Positions 1 to 10,556 of a stretch of 64,000 nucleotides of DNA are shown here, one piece after another. The notes under the pieces were generated by a model. It ran no database searches, was not told where the DNA came from, and worked only from the letters and a program-made list of their open reading frames with translations. How positions within the stretch are numbered: the stretch's first letter is position 1; each line of letters starts with the position of its first letter. The stretch is taken from the NCBI GenBank assembly GCA_022559845.1, contig CM040125.1, forward strand, positions 330,033,829-330,097,828, in the 5' to 3' direction. Both the position numbers and the translations under genes were made by a program. Source of the stretch: Amorphophallus konjac (lineage: Eukaryota; Streptophyta; Magnoliopsida; Alismatales; Araceae).

Positions 1-748
1 TCATGGGAGATTAGGTGAGTTTTGATTAAACAAATCCATGGAAAGGGGCTGGCCACGAGGTGGAAATCGAAGTCAAATATGGCTGCATCGGGGCTGGTGG
101 TCGACCTGTAGCTTCAGGCGGTCGACCGCTACTAAGAATCGCTGTAGAGGATTAGTCCCTGGAATTTACGGTCGACCGCTACGGGCTGGCGGTCGACCGC
201 CAGCTGAAAGTTGCGCAGACTGACAATCCCTGGCTGGGGCGGTCGATCGCCCCTGTGCTGGCAGTCGACCGCCAGCTAGGTAGTCCCCGGTTCATCCCGG
301 GTCGGTCCATTAATCACTTTAGCGCCGTCGCTTGACTTCTTTAGCAGCCCGTTCATGTCCGTGGCATCACCCTTGATAGCCTAAAAGGTATCAACTGAGT
401 CTCTGGCCTTGGATTCTCTTGGCTATACTTCTTTGTGCATTGTCCTTGGATGTGTGACGAGCCGACTATCACGTGTCAACTTTTGCTTGTGTTCACATTC
501 TTGCTTGGGCGCGATCAATGAGCTTTCACTTTTGCCATTGCCACTTGATTCCTTGTCCATTCATTGGCATATCTGTCATGAACAAAAACATCACGTATGT
601 CAGTCACATGAGAGTGGAAAATATCACTGACTAATAGTGTTTAGCCATTATCAAAACCAAGAATACCACAGAACTCATATGACCATAGAATGATGTCGAA
701 TGACCCAAGTGACCACAGAATAACTCAAATGACCTCAGGGACACAACA
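1..748 (-). repeat. Sire-A 3' LTR, partial
   Basis: The segment matches 32330-33077 base for base in length (748 bp each) with 8 substitutions counted by eye, about 1.1%. It ends in CA at 747-748 and is followed by the complement of a polypurine tract. The remaining 929 bp of the 1677-bp LTR must lie left of the window. Confidence 0.95.
96..272 (-). promoter_or_regulatory. GTCGAC palindrome cluster in Sire-A U3 (left copy)
   Basis: Six near-palindromes built on GCGGTCGACCGC lie within about 175 bp; one has decayed to GGTCGATCGCC. The same six occur at 32424-32600 in the other LTR, upstream of the TATA box on the minus strand. They look like protein-binding sites of the LTR promoter. CG-rich palindromes have been described in Sirevirus LTRs, as far as I recall. 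Confidence 0.75.
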
Positions 749-750
749 TT

Positions 751-762
751 CTCCCCCTTTTT
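751..762 (-). promoter_or_regulatory. Sire-A polypurine tract
   Basis: On the minus strand the tract reads AAAAAGGGGGAG and ends two bases before the 3' LTR. This is the expected primer for plus-strand DNA synthesis. Confidence 0.9.
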
Positions 763-1553
763 GATGATGGCAACATTGTGAGTCAATATGTGATAGTAAT
801 GTCTAAAATGGCACAAGTTATAACAAATGCAACATATGCAGCTCAAGATCCATGATTGTAATAGCATTTGAATGCAATTATGAATGCAGATATGAATGCT
901 ATGCAATTATGCAAACCCCATCACATACACATATGAGATACAAAGTGAGCAATGGATTCTCCCCCTTTGACTCTCCCCGTACACCATTCACACATCCCCC
1001 GCTCTCCCCTTTGACAACGCGATAAGGCATAGCTCTTACAAAGGACTGACACAGAGAATTCTCCCCCTTTGTCAACAGCAAAAAGGAGGGATAAGGTAAA
1101 ATGTCCGGGAAACCAGAGCTGAAAGGAGTGAAGAGCAAGTCATTATATGCAAACCTGAAACAGACTGTGAGCAACATATATGGTTCAAAGCTAATGAAAT
1201 CTGAGATCATCCATAGAGTTCTAAAAGCAGCTACATCCAAGATTTAATAGAAATGAACCAAAGGTGCATATCATGGCAGTGTTTAACCTTCTCTTGTCTT
1301 ATATATCCATATTCAATAACTACAAAGGTAATAACACAAAAACTAGTATTGAGGCTAAACAATCATGACTAGAGCATGGAATTGTATGATTGTAGCATAT
1401 TTTGATTTTCAATATCTTTAGTATTTGAAGGCACATGACTCATATTTTACGAGCAATCAAGTCTAGTACATGCCTCCTAGCCGTAAGAATATACGTTGTT
1501 TAGACGCCAGTATTCCTAGGTATTTGGCAAGACTGACTGTTATGCTTCGGAAT

Positions 1554-1755
1554 GAACAGAGATAGCAAAGTCACGTCATGACATATCCGATCTCATTTCT
1601 TTGATGAGAAGATATGTTTCTCAACAATTATGTCATTGCTCTACCTGGAGTCCAAATGAATTAAGACAAAGATAACATAGGCACATCATGACATATCATT
1701 CGTCACTTGATTTTATGACGTGACATATTTCTCCGTGCAACAATATCAGTGCTCT
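1554..1755 (-). repeat. Two copies of the Sirevirus post-pol hairpin unit (Sire-A)
   Basis: On the minus strand, two units (1755-1664 and 1642-1554) begin with AGAGCA and end with ATATGTCATGANGTG followed by TATCTNTGTTC-like sequence. Each holds a hairpin in the same place with a different stem: GTCAC/GTGAC in the first and TCTCAT/ATGAGA with loop CAAAGAA in the second. Matching units occur in Sire-B (11895-12190) and Sire-C (40346-40640). The function is unknown; a cis-acting RNA element is an inference. Confidence 0.75.
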
Positions 1756-2617
1756 GCCAAATTGATTTTCAAGAGTTCCAGCTCATCAAGATGTTTAGAA
1801 ACAATACTAAGCTCTAGAATATCACCAAGATTGTCATAACGTTTGGATTTTCAGATATCAGGATAGTCATTCAAAGCATAATATGCAATCTCTAGTTAAG
1901 GGCTATTAAATCCACAGAACATAAATGATTTCAAAAGAAATATCAGAACGTCAAGGAAATCATTAAATTTGAATCATTTTCATTGAAAAGACAATCATCG
2001 GTGCATATAATAGAAAGCTCTCACACCATATGTTCGTCAGTCTCATGATCTCATATTCAGACTGTAAGCCATGAAGTGCAGATTGCAAGAGGTTAAGAGA
2101 ATCAACAAAACTCCCCCTAAGGATATGCAATGGATGCTCGAAGAAGTTATGTTTGCAAGCAAGTGTAATGATAGCTGTCAAGAGGAGAATGACCGGAACA
2201 TGCAGGGGTTGACATGAATTTGGCAGACATGAGATGCATGACCCAACACATGGTTGTACACTTAGTAAATGTCACAGAATGAAGATGAAACATATGCATG
2301 AATGCTGCAAAGAGACAACTCCCCCTTACTATATGGCCTATGTGCAACAGTGATGCATGGTACTTGGCGGAGGTAAGACCTCACACATATTGAGTGCTTC
2401 GAGACAAGCATAGCCTGTCCTTCCATACATCAACATTTGATATACCATGACCATGTAAGGATGATGCGACACAAACCATACAATGCATTATGAACATGAA
2501 CTCAATTCATTATTATGCATCTACATGCAATGCGACACATATGCAAAATGACATATTGACATATCAACAATGCATGAATACCAACGAGCAAAACACACAA
2601 CTAATTGAACATGATCA

Positions 2618-4690
2618 TCATTTCAAATACATATTGGCCAGAGGTCGGCAAAGACCAAGCTCTCTTCTGAGTGTTGAAAACCTGTAATTACACAAGGGCT
2701 TGGTGAAGATGTCAGCAATTTGTTTTAGAGTATCAACAAAATGCAGTTCAAAATTTTTCTTACTGACCTCGTCTCTAATGAAGTGATGCCTAATCTCAAT
2801 ATGTTTAGTCCTAGAGTGCTGGACTGGATTTTTTGCAAGGTTGATAGCACTAGTGTTATCACACAGAATCGGGACACAACCAAGATCCACCAAGTAGTCT
2901 TGGAGTTGGTGTTTAATCCACAACACTTGGGTGCCGCAGCTCCCCGCAGCAACATATTCTGCCTCCGCGGTTGAGAGGGCAACCGAGTGTTGTTTCTTGG
3001 AGGCCCAAGAGACTAAACACCCGCCTAGAAACTGGCTATAGCCACTAGTACTCTTACGATCCAGCTTGCATCCAGCGTAGTCCGCATCAGAATAAGATAT
3101 GAGAGATAAATCACATGACGACAGATACCACAGTCCCAAATCTTGAGTGCCGGCAAGATATCGAAGGATACGTTTGACGGCAGTCAAATGGGATTCTCTA
3201 GGACTAGCTTGAAATCTAGCACAAAGACATACACTAAACTGGATATCTGGTCGGGATGCAGTCAAATAAAGCAAAGAGCCAATCATACCTCTATAGATCT
3301 TTGCATCCACTAATTTACCATTTCATCCGAATCCAGTGATGTTGTGGTGCTCATAGGAGTTGCAATGATTTTGCTGTTTGCCATGTCAAATCTTTTCAGT
3401 AGCTCCTTAATGTATTTGGATTGATTTATGAAGCACCCATCTTATCCTTGGTTGACCTGCAAACCGAGAAAGAATTGAAGTTCTCACATTAGGCTCATCT
3501 CAAATTCGCTAGTCATGAGGTTAGCAAATTCCTCACACATTTCAGATTTAGTAGAACCAAACACAATATCATCAACATAAATTTGAACAATTAAGATGTT
3601 CTTACCTTGCTTCTTGGTGAAAAGTGTTTGATCTACCTTACCTCGTGTGTACCCTTTTTCAATGAGGAATGAACTTAGTCTCTCATACCAAGCTCTTGGT
3701 GCTTGCTTAAGTCCATAAAGCGCCCTGTCTAGCTTGTAGATAAAATCTGCATGGTTAGAATTCTCAAAGCCAGGGGGCTGCTCAACATAGACTTCTTCTT
3801 TGATCAAGCCATTCAAGAAAGTACTTTTTACATTTATTTGATAAAGCTTTATTCTAAGGGAGCATACAAAGGCAAGTAAAATTATGATGCCCCTTAAGTC
3901 CATAAGGGGCATAAGATTCATCAAAGTCTACCCCAAACTCTTGATTATACCCTTGAGCCACCAATCTAGCTTTATTTCTTATTATCTTGCCATCCTCACT
4001 TAGTTTGTTTCTAAAACCCACTTAGTGCCTATGACAGATTGTGATGAAGGTCTAGGAACAAGATGCCAAACTTTGTTTCTTTCAAACTGGTTTAACTCTT
4101 CTTGCATGGAATTTATCCAATTTTCATCTTTTAATGCTTCATCAATATTTTTGGGTTCAAGCTGAGAGATAAGAGCAAGTTGATCTAGTTCTTCCATAAT
4201 TCTAAAATGTGACCTTGTTCTAGGTGGGTCATTCAAGCTTCCAATGATATTTTCTAAGGGATGATCCTTAAGAATTCTAATGTTTGTAGAATCGTTACCT
4301 TCTCCTGGAGCTTGATCTCTTGTATTGCTTGAATCAGCTAGGTCACCATCTTCTTTTATTTCTTCTTGTGGAGGATCACTCTTGTCCTTTATGCTTAGGA
4401 ATTCTCCATCTTCATCGTTTTTCCTGCCAGAGTTATCATTGTTAGAATCATGATATTCATCAAAGGAAACATGGGGTGATTCTTCCACAGTTTGACTCTT
4501 AATGTTATAAATTCTATAAGCCCTAGATCTATCAGAATATCCAAGAAATATACCTTCATCGCTCTTGGGCTCGAATTTATCTAAATCTCTTTTATCATTA
4601 TTGTGGATGAAGCATTTAGATCCAAACACTTTCATATGTGAGAGAGAGGGCTTTTTACCTTTCAGCAACTCATAAGGAGACTTTTTGGTG
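2618..4690 (-). pseudogene. pol: Sire-A pol, 3' part: integrase C-terminus, reverse transcriptase, RNase H
   Basis: This is the distal half of a copia polyprotein that would copy element RNA into DNA in virus-like particles and integrate it. In order it shows the integrase C-terminal part with YELLKGKKPS and FGSKCF motifs, the RT with LNGLIKEEVYVEQPPGFE, the YVDD catalytic motif (3568-3579), and RNase H with SDADYAG and the LSTAEAEY motif, ending at a stop at 2618. The frame is broken by a one-base deletion near 4010 (before the RT), a stop at 3484 where Sire-C reads Gly, and further shifts between 3900 and 3300. The 5' end was cut off by the Sire-B insertion at 4696. RT and RNase H active-site motifs are kept, but the gene cannot make a full protein. 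Confidence 0.93.
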
Positions 4691-4695
4691 TGTGG
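4691..4695. other. Target site duplication TGTGG of Sire-B, left copy
   Basis: The pentamer TGTGG directly precedes the 5' LTR of Sire-B; an identical pentamer follows its 3' LTR at 29221-29225. Five base pairs is the usual duplication for copia integrases. Confidence 0.95.
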
Positions 4696-4979
4696 TGTTC
4701 TGCCCCTTGTGCTTTGATGAATGTGGTGTTTTACTGATAGCAACATGAGTCACCATTTTATTTTACTAATAGCTTGACATTGAATCATAACAATCTGAAT
4801 GCATATAACTGATATATTCTCTGGAGAATGCATGAGAGTGCATAAAGTGTTTTGTGCTTGAATTAAGATCGATGCATTGCTTCTTCTGTGTGTATATTGC
4901 TTCTTCTGTGCATATACTGCATCAGTGCACTTAGATGGGTCGACCCCCTTCCTTGATGGGTCGACCCCCCAGATTTCAC

Positions 4980-6688
4980 AAGTCTATACAATCGTCTTTA
5001 TGCATAGCAATGTCTGTACAGCCGTTTGCTCATATAACTTGCATGTCTATACACTGCATGACGGGCCCAAAAGTCTGTACATCGCAGTTGTGTCAAAGTC
5101 TGTACAGCCGCTTGTTTGCCAAAGTCTATACAGCCTTTGTGTGTTCTATGCATTTCGCAAGTCATGCAGCGTCAACGCAGCAAGTGTGTCTCATGCATCA
5201 TGCGTCGACGCCCCCAGATTTCCAAGTCTATACACTTGTCTTCATGCATAGCAGAGTCCATACATTGCATTCCTAGCAGATCAGCATGTCTATACATTGC
5301 AGCATGCATTCACTGAAAGTCTATACATTGCTACATTGCTTGCATTTGTAAAGTCCATACATTGCATCGTTGTGTTAAGTATATACATTCACATTGTCTG
5401 TTGGCCTGCACGCACACTCAAGTCCACACATTGTGAAGTCTGCACATTGTGTCACCCAATGTCTATACATTGTTCATTCAGTAATTTATTCTGCTTTGTC
5501 AAGTCCATACATTGGGCTACTATGCAAGTTCACACATTGGCCTTCAGGCTTGCAAGTCTATACATCGGGGTGAAGTCCGTACATCCTTCGTTGAACTTCG
5601 AAGTCTGTACATTCATCAGTGTTCTTCCAAGTCTGTACATCCAACTATTCAACTTCGAAGTCTGTACATTGGAAGTTTCACCTACGTCTCCCTTCAAGTC
5701 TATACATCGGTAGTTTTACCGTCGTTTCCCTTGAAGTCTATACACTGATGGCTTTACTGTCGTTTCACTTGAAGTCTACACACTCGACTGCCTTGTCTTG
5801 ATCAAGTCTGTACAGAGCTTCTGTGCTCAAGTATGTATAGCCAAGGGACTGTTAAGTCTGTACATTAGCTCAAGCCTCCAAGTCTGCACATTGGGCCTTC
5901 AAGCCTTTAAAGTCCATACATTGGACTGTGCTTCACGAAGTCCATACATTGGACTATGCTTCGCAAAGTCCATACATTGAACTGAGCTCGTGAAGTCTAT
6001 ACATCCCTCGGTTCTTTGTTGGCCCAAGTCCATACATTGGTAAAGTCTTCACATCGCCTGATTTCTTCAAAGTCTGTACATCCTTCAAGGGGCCAAGTCT
6101 ATACATCCTTCCGTTCAGATTTCCAAGTCTATACAACGTTGTTTAGCGGAAGTCTGTACAGCCGTTGGGTTGCCAAAGTCCATACATTGTGAACCTCAAA
6201 GCCTGTATAGACTTTGCCTTGTTTAAGTCTGCACATCGTTCTTTTGTCTTGGCAAGTCAACACTTTGGTAGTCTGTACGTCATTCGTGTAGATTGAACAT
6301 TGAGCAAGTGTATACATTGGACGAGTCTACATCATGCATCAGTCATGAAGTCCATACACTGCACGAAGTCTGCACATCGTGCGCTGCATGCTCGCCAAGT
6401 CTATACACTGGCTAGTCTGTACAAGACTGCAAGTCTATACACTGGCTGCTGCATTCTCATGAAGTCTGCACATTCGCTAGTGTAAGTCTATACATCTCCC
6501 AGTGTTATGCTTGCAAAGTATGTACAACGCCTGCTTTACACACTCAATGTCTGCACATTGCTTTACACTTCAGCAAGTATGTACAGCGGGTGCCTTCTTA
6601 CATGAAGTCTGTACATTGCATTCGAAGTTCACAAAGCCCACTCAGTAAAGTCTATACAATGCATTCAATCCTACAAAGTCTGTACATG
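4980..6688 (+). repeat. AAGTCYRTACATYG motif array in Sire-B U3 (5' LTR)
   Basis: About 59 copies of a 12-14 bp motif, consensus AAGTCYRTACATYG, fill 1.7 kb at an average spacing near 29 bp. The spacers differ in sequence and length, so this is not a simple tandem repeat. The variable YR dinucleotide is mostly TA, TG or CA and only once CG (near 5578), the pattern expected if an ancestral CpG decayed by methyl-cytosine deamination. The array ends about 195 bp upstream of the TATA box and so occupies the promoter-proximal U3. Confidence 0.9.
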
Positions 6689-6882
6689 GTTTATAGTTAA
6701 ACTGATGACCCTATTTCGTCTGTCTGACAGGGATTCTTTGCTGGGATTAATGAGGGCACGTGATCCAAGAATGGATAAAGGCCCAGGATCGTGACACGTG
6801 TGCTGAAGCCTGCTGGAGAGCTGCCACGTGGTCCAAGGTTTGGGCGGGAGCTGTGGAGACCACACGCCCTAGCTGCTGCTGA

Positions 6883-6891
6883 TATAAATAG
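6883..6891 (+). promoter_or_regulatory. TATA box of Sire-B 5' LTR
   Basis: TATAAATAG sits downstream of the motif array; the same box is kept in the 3' LTR at 28403-28411. Transcription of the element would start about 30 bp downstream. Confidence 0.85.
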
Positions 6892-7184
6892 AAGTCTTCG
6901 TTTTCACATGAAGGCAGATCGAAGTTGAGAGAGCATAAGCTGTGAAGAAAAAATAGAGTGTAGAGAGGTCTTCGATCCAGAGAAGAGAAAGAGAGAGTTA
7001 GAGAGTTTGAGCAGAGAAAAAGTGAAAGATTGTGGTCGTCTGGCAGTTGGATCAAATCCAAGCCGGACTTGCTCCTTCGAGAGCTATATTTCTTGTTCTT
7101 CATTTACAGCTTTCCGTTGCTGTTTTGTTCCATCTTTTATTTTCTTCTTATACCTTTCTTCAAGCTGTTAGTCAGCGGTTGCAG

Positions 7185-7345
7185 TGGTGGATTCCACTGG
7201 ACAGCAAGCTGTGATGCTCAGCGTTGCAGAGGTGGACTCCTCTGGACAGCAAGCTGTGATGCTCAGCGGGATGGCAAGCTGTGAGGCCCAGCGGTTGTAG
7301 GCAAGCTGTGATGCCCAGCGGACGCAAGCTGTATTACACAGCAGT
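7185..7345 (+). repeat. Short tandem repeats GCAAGCTGTGATGC in Sire-B LTR
   Basis: Five or six copies of a unit resembling GCAAGCTGTGATGCYCAGCG occur, two of them separated by small hairpins (GTGG/CCAC and GAGG/CCTC). Sire-C has a related AAGCTGTRATGCTCAGCG pair at the same place (33310-33390). The segment lies in the transcribed leader. Confidence 0.7.
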
Positions 7346-7348
7346 AAG

Positions 7349-7402
7349 CCACACTCGGGTTTTGAGTGTGGGGTGGACGTAGGTCTGGAGGACCGAACAA
7401 CC
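7349..7402 (+). ncRNA. Conserved LTR stem-loop pair, Sire-B 5' copy
   Basis: An 8-bp stem CCACACTC/GAGTGTGG with loop GGGTTTT is followed by GGTGGACGTAGG, an inner stem GGTC/GACC and a closing CCACC. In this copy the closing arm is damaged (AACAACC); the 3' LTR copy at 28869-28922 is intact. Sire-A and Sire-C have the same layout with different inner stems. It is predicted as a structured part of the leader RNA, not a proven RNA gene. Confidence 0.6.
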
Positions 7403-7702
7403 TAAAAAACTCCTATTGCATTGTGGTTTGATTTATCTATCTTTGATTCTGCTAGATGTTTGCATAGGGGCGCTCCAAGTGTTCGCTTACTGGTTGAACA
7501 GAATATTTGATCAGCTTGTTTCATTTGTCTAAATCTGTCTAGTGAGCATTAGATTTAATTTTGCAATTCTTAGTATTAGATTTAATTAGCCTTCAGATTG
7601 TCTAATCTGTCTTGTTAGCATTCTAGTTTTTAATTGGGTGAAATTTTTATAAGGGCTATATTCATTCACCCCCCCTCTGAATACTGCACCGAACCCAACA
7701 CT

Positions 7703-7714
7703 TGGTATCAGAGC
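7703..7714 (+). promoter_or_regulatory. Primer binding site of Sire-B
   Basis: TGGTATCAGAGC starts two bases after the 5' LTR and is complementary to the 3' end of plant initiator tRNA-Met, the usual copia primer. Confidence 0.92.
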
Positions 7715-7896
7715 GGGTTGCTGTGCATAGGATCTAACAATCCGCAGCAGATCCTGCATTGTTTTGGTGCATTTCAAAGTGGGTCTCTTGAAATTGTGTT
7801 TTGCTTCATTGACTTGTGCTTTATTTTGATCATCTGGTTTTAGTACATTTCGTGTCATTTGTTTTACTGCGCTGAATCTATTTGCCATTTGTTCTA

Positions 7897-10556
7897 ATGG
7901 CTCGACCTCCGGTTTATGATGGTTCTAACCTTGATAGCTGGCTAGGAGGCCTAAGTGTGTACATAGACTCCATTGGTCCAAATTTGTGGAGTCTTATATC
8001 TAAAGGCCCACACCGATTACCTCATGATGAGACCAAATGGTCTAAAGAGGACAGAGTGAAGGACCGTGAAAAAACCATGATTCTTAATATCCTGAGAGCT
8101 GCTGTCAATACTGATATATATACTTTTGTTTTCAGGTGCACATCTGGAAAGGAGATTTATGACAGAATCACTTCGGCTCATAACGATCATCAGGACAGCT
8201 GCTTAATGGCCAACCGGGATAATGAAGATTCATCATCTCAGGTAAGCTCTGAATCTGAAGAACTTTCAATTGATGATCTATGGAATATAAATGAAGAGCT
8301 TACTGAAAGATGTGAAAAATTGAAATCTGAAAACAAAAAGTTGAAAAAGAAATGTGATAAAGCAAATTTGAAAGCTTCTTGTGAAAACTGTCCAAATTTA
8401 AAACAATCTTATGATGCATGTATACTAGACGTTCAGAACCTTAAGAAACAAAATGATTCTCTAGAAATTGAAAAATAAACATGCTTGGACAAAATGTCAG
8501 AAATTGAGAATCAGCTGAATGATAAGAAAAATGAGCATCTAAAAAGCATGCAAGAACTTACTGAAGTCAATTCTGAGTTGGACAAACTGAAACTTGAGAA
8601 TAAAGAATTTCAAAAGAAAATGAAAACCTTATGGCTAGAATAAATGAAATCAATGGGGAAGGTTCACATTCCTCTTCTACTGAATCAAACTGCAATATGT
8701 GCTCAGCTCTAAGAGAACGTAATGAAGATCTTTATAGTGAGAATGAATGGCTGAGTAAATAAATTATCTCACTTAAAGAGGATCACAAAAACTTGGTGGC
8801 TGAGAAAATTAGAGTGGAGGAAAGAGAAGAGGAGCTAGTTGAAAAGTTGGAGCTGATGTCTGGATGTGGAAAATACAATGAAACAGTCATGAAGCTATCT
8901 GAAGAGAACAAAGAACTGAGGGAACAAAACAAGAAACTGATGGTTTTAAATACTATTTTCTCACATAGGTTTCTGACTGTCGAAAAAGAAAAATCTGTTA
9001 TTAAGGAAGCTCAATCACAAAGACTTGAGGAGGAAAACACTGAACTGAAAGCCGAAGTTAAAAAATTAATATTGTTAAATACTGGCTTATCTGAAACACT
9101 TCTCACCTTAAAGAAGGGAAACCTCACTTGTAATGAAGAATCATAAATGTTGAACAGTCTAGATCAAGAAATTGAGAAGTATAAAACTGCTAATAAAGTC
9201 TTAAGTGAATGTGTCAACTGCAGTGAACAGGAGATAGCCAGTTATGAGCTTCACATAACATCTTTGGAAAATAAGATTCAGGATCTAGAAAAATTAACAT
9301 CCAATTCTGCTAAGAATGAAAGAAAAATAAAAACTGTTGTGAAAAGGAAGGATGATGGTTCAAAAGGGGGAACAAACTGTAATTCTAATGTTGAGAAAAT
9401 TACTAGAAACCAGCTATACACTACCTTTGTGCAAAGTTCTGATGTAGCTGGTACTTCAAAGCAATCCCCAAAATAAAATGAAAATCAGAAATCACCTTCA
9501 TCAACTGTATTTCAGTTCAAAGCACAGAAAAATGAAAAACAAACAAAAATTGTTAAGAACAGTCAGAAATTGAAGAAGAAGGGTCAAATAAAGAAGGTAA
9601 AGACTATTCCTATTCATGGCCTAAAATCTGCTAGCTCAGATGCATCTGATGGTGTACACACTGCTCACAATTCATCCACTCACTCGCATTCATCTGAGAA
9701 GGAATTCTCATGTTATTATTGTGGCAAGGTAGGGCATATCATGGATGATTGCAGAATATTGAAAGAAGATGAGCATGCAAATAAAACAATGCATTCAAGG
9801 AAATTATCTGATAAAAACCATGCCACTAAGAAATCTAATGTATCTGGTTATTACTGTGGTAGGCGTGGTCATCTAATGAATGCATGTTTTAAACTGAAGG
9901 AAGACAACGATGTGAATCCTAGATCTTTCACACATGCTCATGACCCAAATAGATATATATCTACTTCAGGCCAGCATACAATTTGTTTCACTTACAACAA
10001 GTCTGGGCATAAGGCTAATGAGTGCTGGTCAGGAAATCATTGGGGTAAAAATGAATCAAGAAGCAAGCATTTTAAATGCTTTGAATGTGGTAGGTATGGG
10101 CATGCAGTCAAAGACTGCTGGCATGCTCAGGGAAATAGATTGAACTCTAAATCTGTATAATTCCCTGCTTTCTATGATTCTGCTAGAAATAACTTGAGTG
10201 ATAAAAGGAAAAACTCTGCATGTTTTGAATGTGGTAAGCTAGGCCACAAAGCTGCCAACTGTCGGCTGACTGTGTATGGAATGAAAAATTTTCATGTTAA
10301 TAAAAGAAAAACTCATGCTAATACACATAATTTTCATACTCATGTGCATGCACATGGGCATCATGTTTCTGCTAACATGAATAATAAAAACAAAAATTCT
10401 GTGGCTTCATGTTACTACTGTGGAAAATTTGGGCATTCCATGTTTGACTGTTATCTGATGGAATTTGATGATCATACTGCTAAAAGACCTTTTAGAACAC
10501 TTGATAGGGGTAATTCAGGACCCAAGACTTCTTGGGTTCCTGCAAGATCAAAGTGA
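7897..10556 (+). pseudogene. gag: Sire-B gag (coiled-coil, six zinc knuckles), decayed
   Basis: Gag would form the virus-like particle and bind element RNA. The ATG at 7897 begins MARPPVYDG, the typical Sirevirus gag start. After about 100 residues the usual middle gag domain is missing and the frame passes straight to CLMAN and a long Lys/Glu/Asn-rich coiled coil. The C-terminus carries six CCHC knuckles, starting at 9711, 9846, 9984, 10077, 10221 and 10410; the second lacks its first Cys and the third its second. Internal stops lie at 8476, 8760, 9144, 9474 and 10158, with one frameshift near 8615. It ends with a GPKTSWVPA stretch like that at the gag-pol border of Sireviruses, but no pol follows. 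Confidence 0.88.

Larger units (their letters stand above)
749..2617 (-). other. Sire-A non-coding 3' interior with repeated polypurine tracts
   Basis: I find no credible coding frame between the pol stop and the 3' LTR. Complements of polypurine tracts appear at 751-762 (directly next to the LTR), 957-971, 1003-1015, 1059-1073, 2110-2118 and 2318-2327. Repeated tracts of this kind are a known Sirevirus trait. The stretch also carries two copies of the hairpin unit at 1554-1755. No env-like ORF is visible here, unlike in Sire-C. Confidence 0.8.
1..4695 (-). mobile_element. Sire-A copia retrotransposon, 3' part
   Basis: This is the 3' half of a minus-strand Ty1/copia Sirevirus-like element. 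Reading leftwards it holds the integrase C-terminus, reverse transcriptase and RNase H (4690-2618), a 1.9 kb non-coding stretch, a polypurine tract (751-762) and the first 748 bp of the 3' LTR, which is cut by the window edge. The right boundary is the insertion of Sire-B, flanked by the duplicated pentamer TGTGG (4691-4695 and 29221-29225). The 5' half resumes at 29221. That the two halves are one element is shown by the split integrase frame, which continues across the insertion. Confidence 0.93.
4696..7700 (+). repeat. Sire-B 5' LTR (3005 bp)
   Basis: The LTR starts TGTTCTGCCCC and ends ACCCAACA, directly before the primer site. It contains two GGGTCGACCC palindromes (4937-4946, 4958-4967), the AAGTCYRTACAT array (4980-6688), a TATA box (6883-6891), tandem GCAAGCTGTGATGC repeats and the conserved stem-loops (7349-7402). 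It differs from the 3' LTR by roughly 3% in the stretches compared by eye. Confidence 0.95.

Noticed and set aside
2490..2974. Plus-strand ORFs opposite Sire-A RNase H
   Set aside because: They are antisense shadows of the RNase H frame.
4877..6485. Chain of overlapping plus-strand ORFs with KSVH/KSIH/SLYI repeats
   Set aside because: They are translations of the AAGTCYRTACAT array, which lacks stops in several frames. All three frames show the same repeat, and the copies in the 3' LTR are broken differently.
4980..6688. CRISPR-like repeat-spacer pattern
   Set aside because: Repeats are short and degenerate, spacers uneven, and the array sits in a plant LTR promoter region that is duplicated in the other LTR.
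7030..7284. Short ORF with hydrophobic FLFFIYSFPLLFCSIFYFLL segment in the Sire-B LTR
   Set aside because: It lies in the LTR leader, is pyrimidine-rich low-complexity sequence and overlaps the structured repeats; no family match is apparent.
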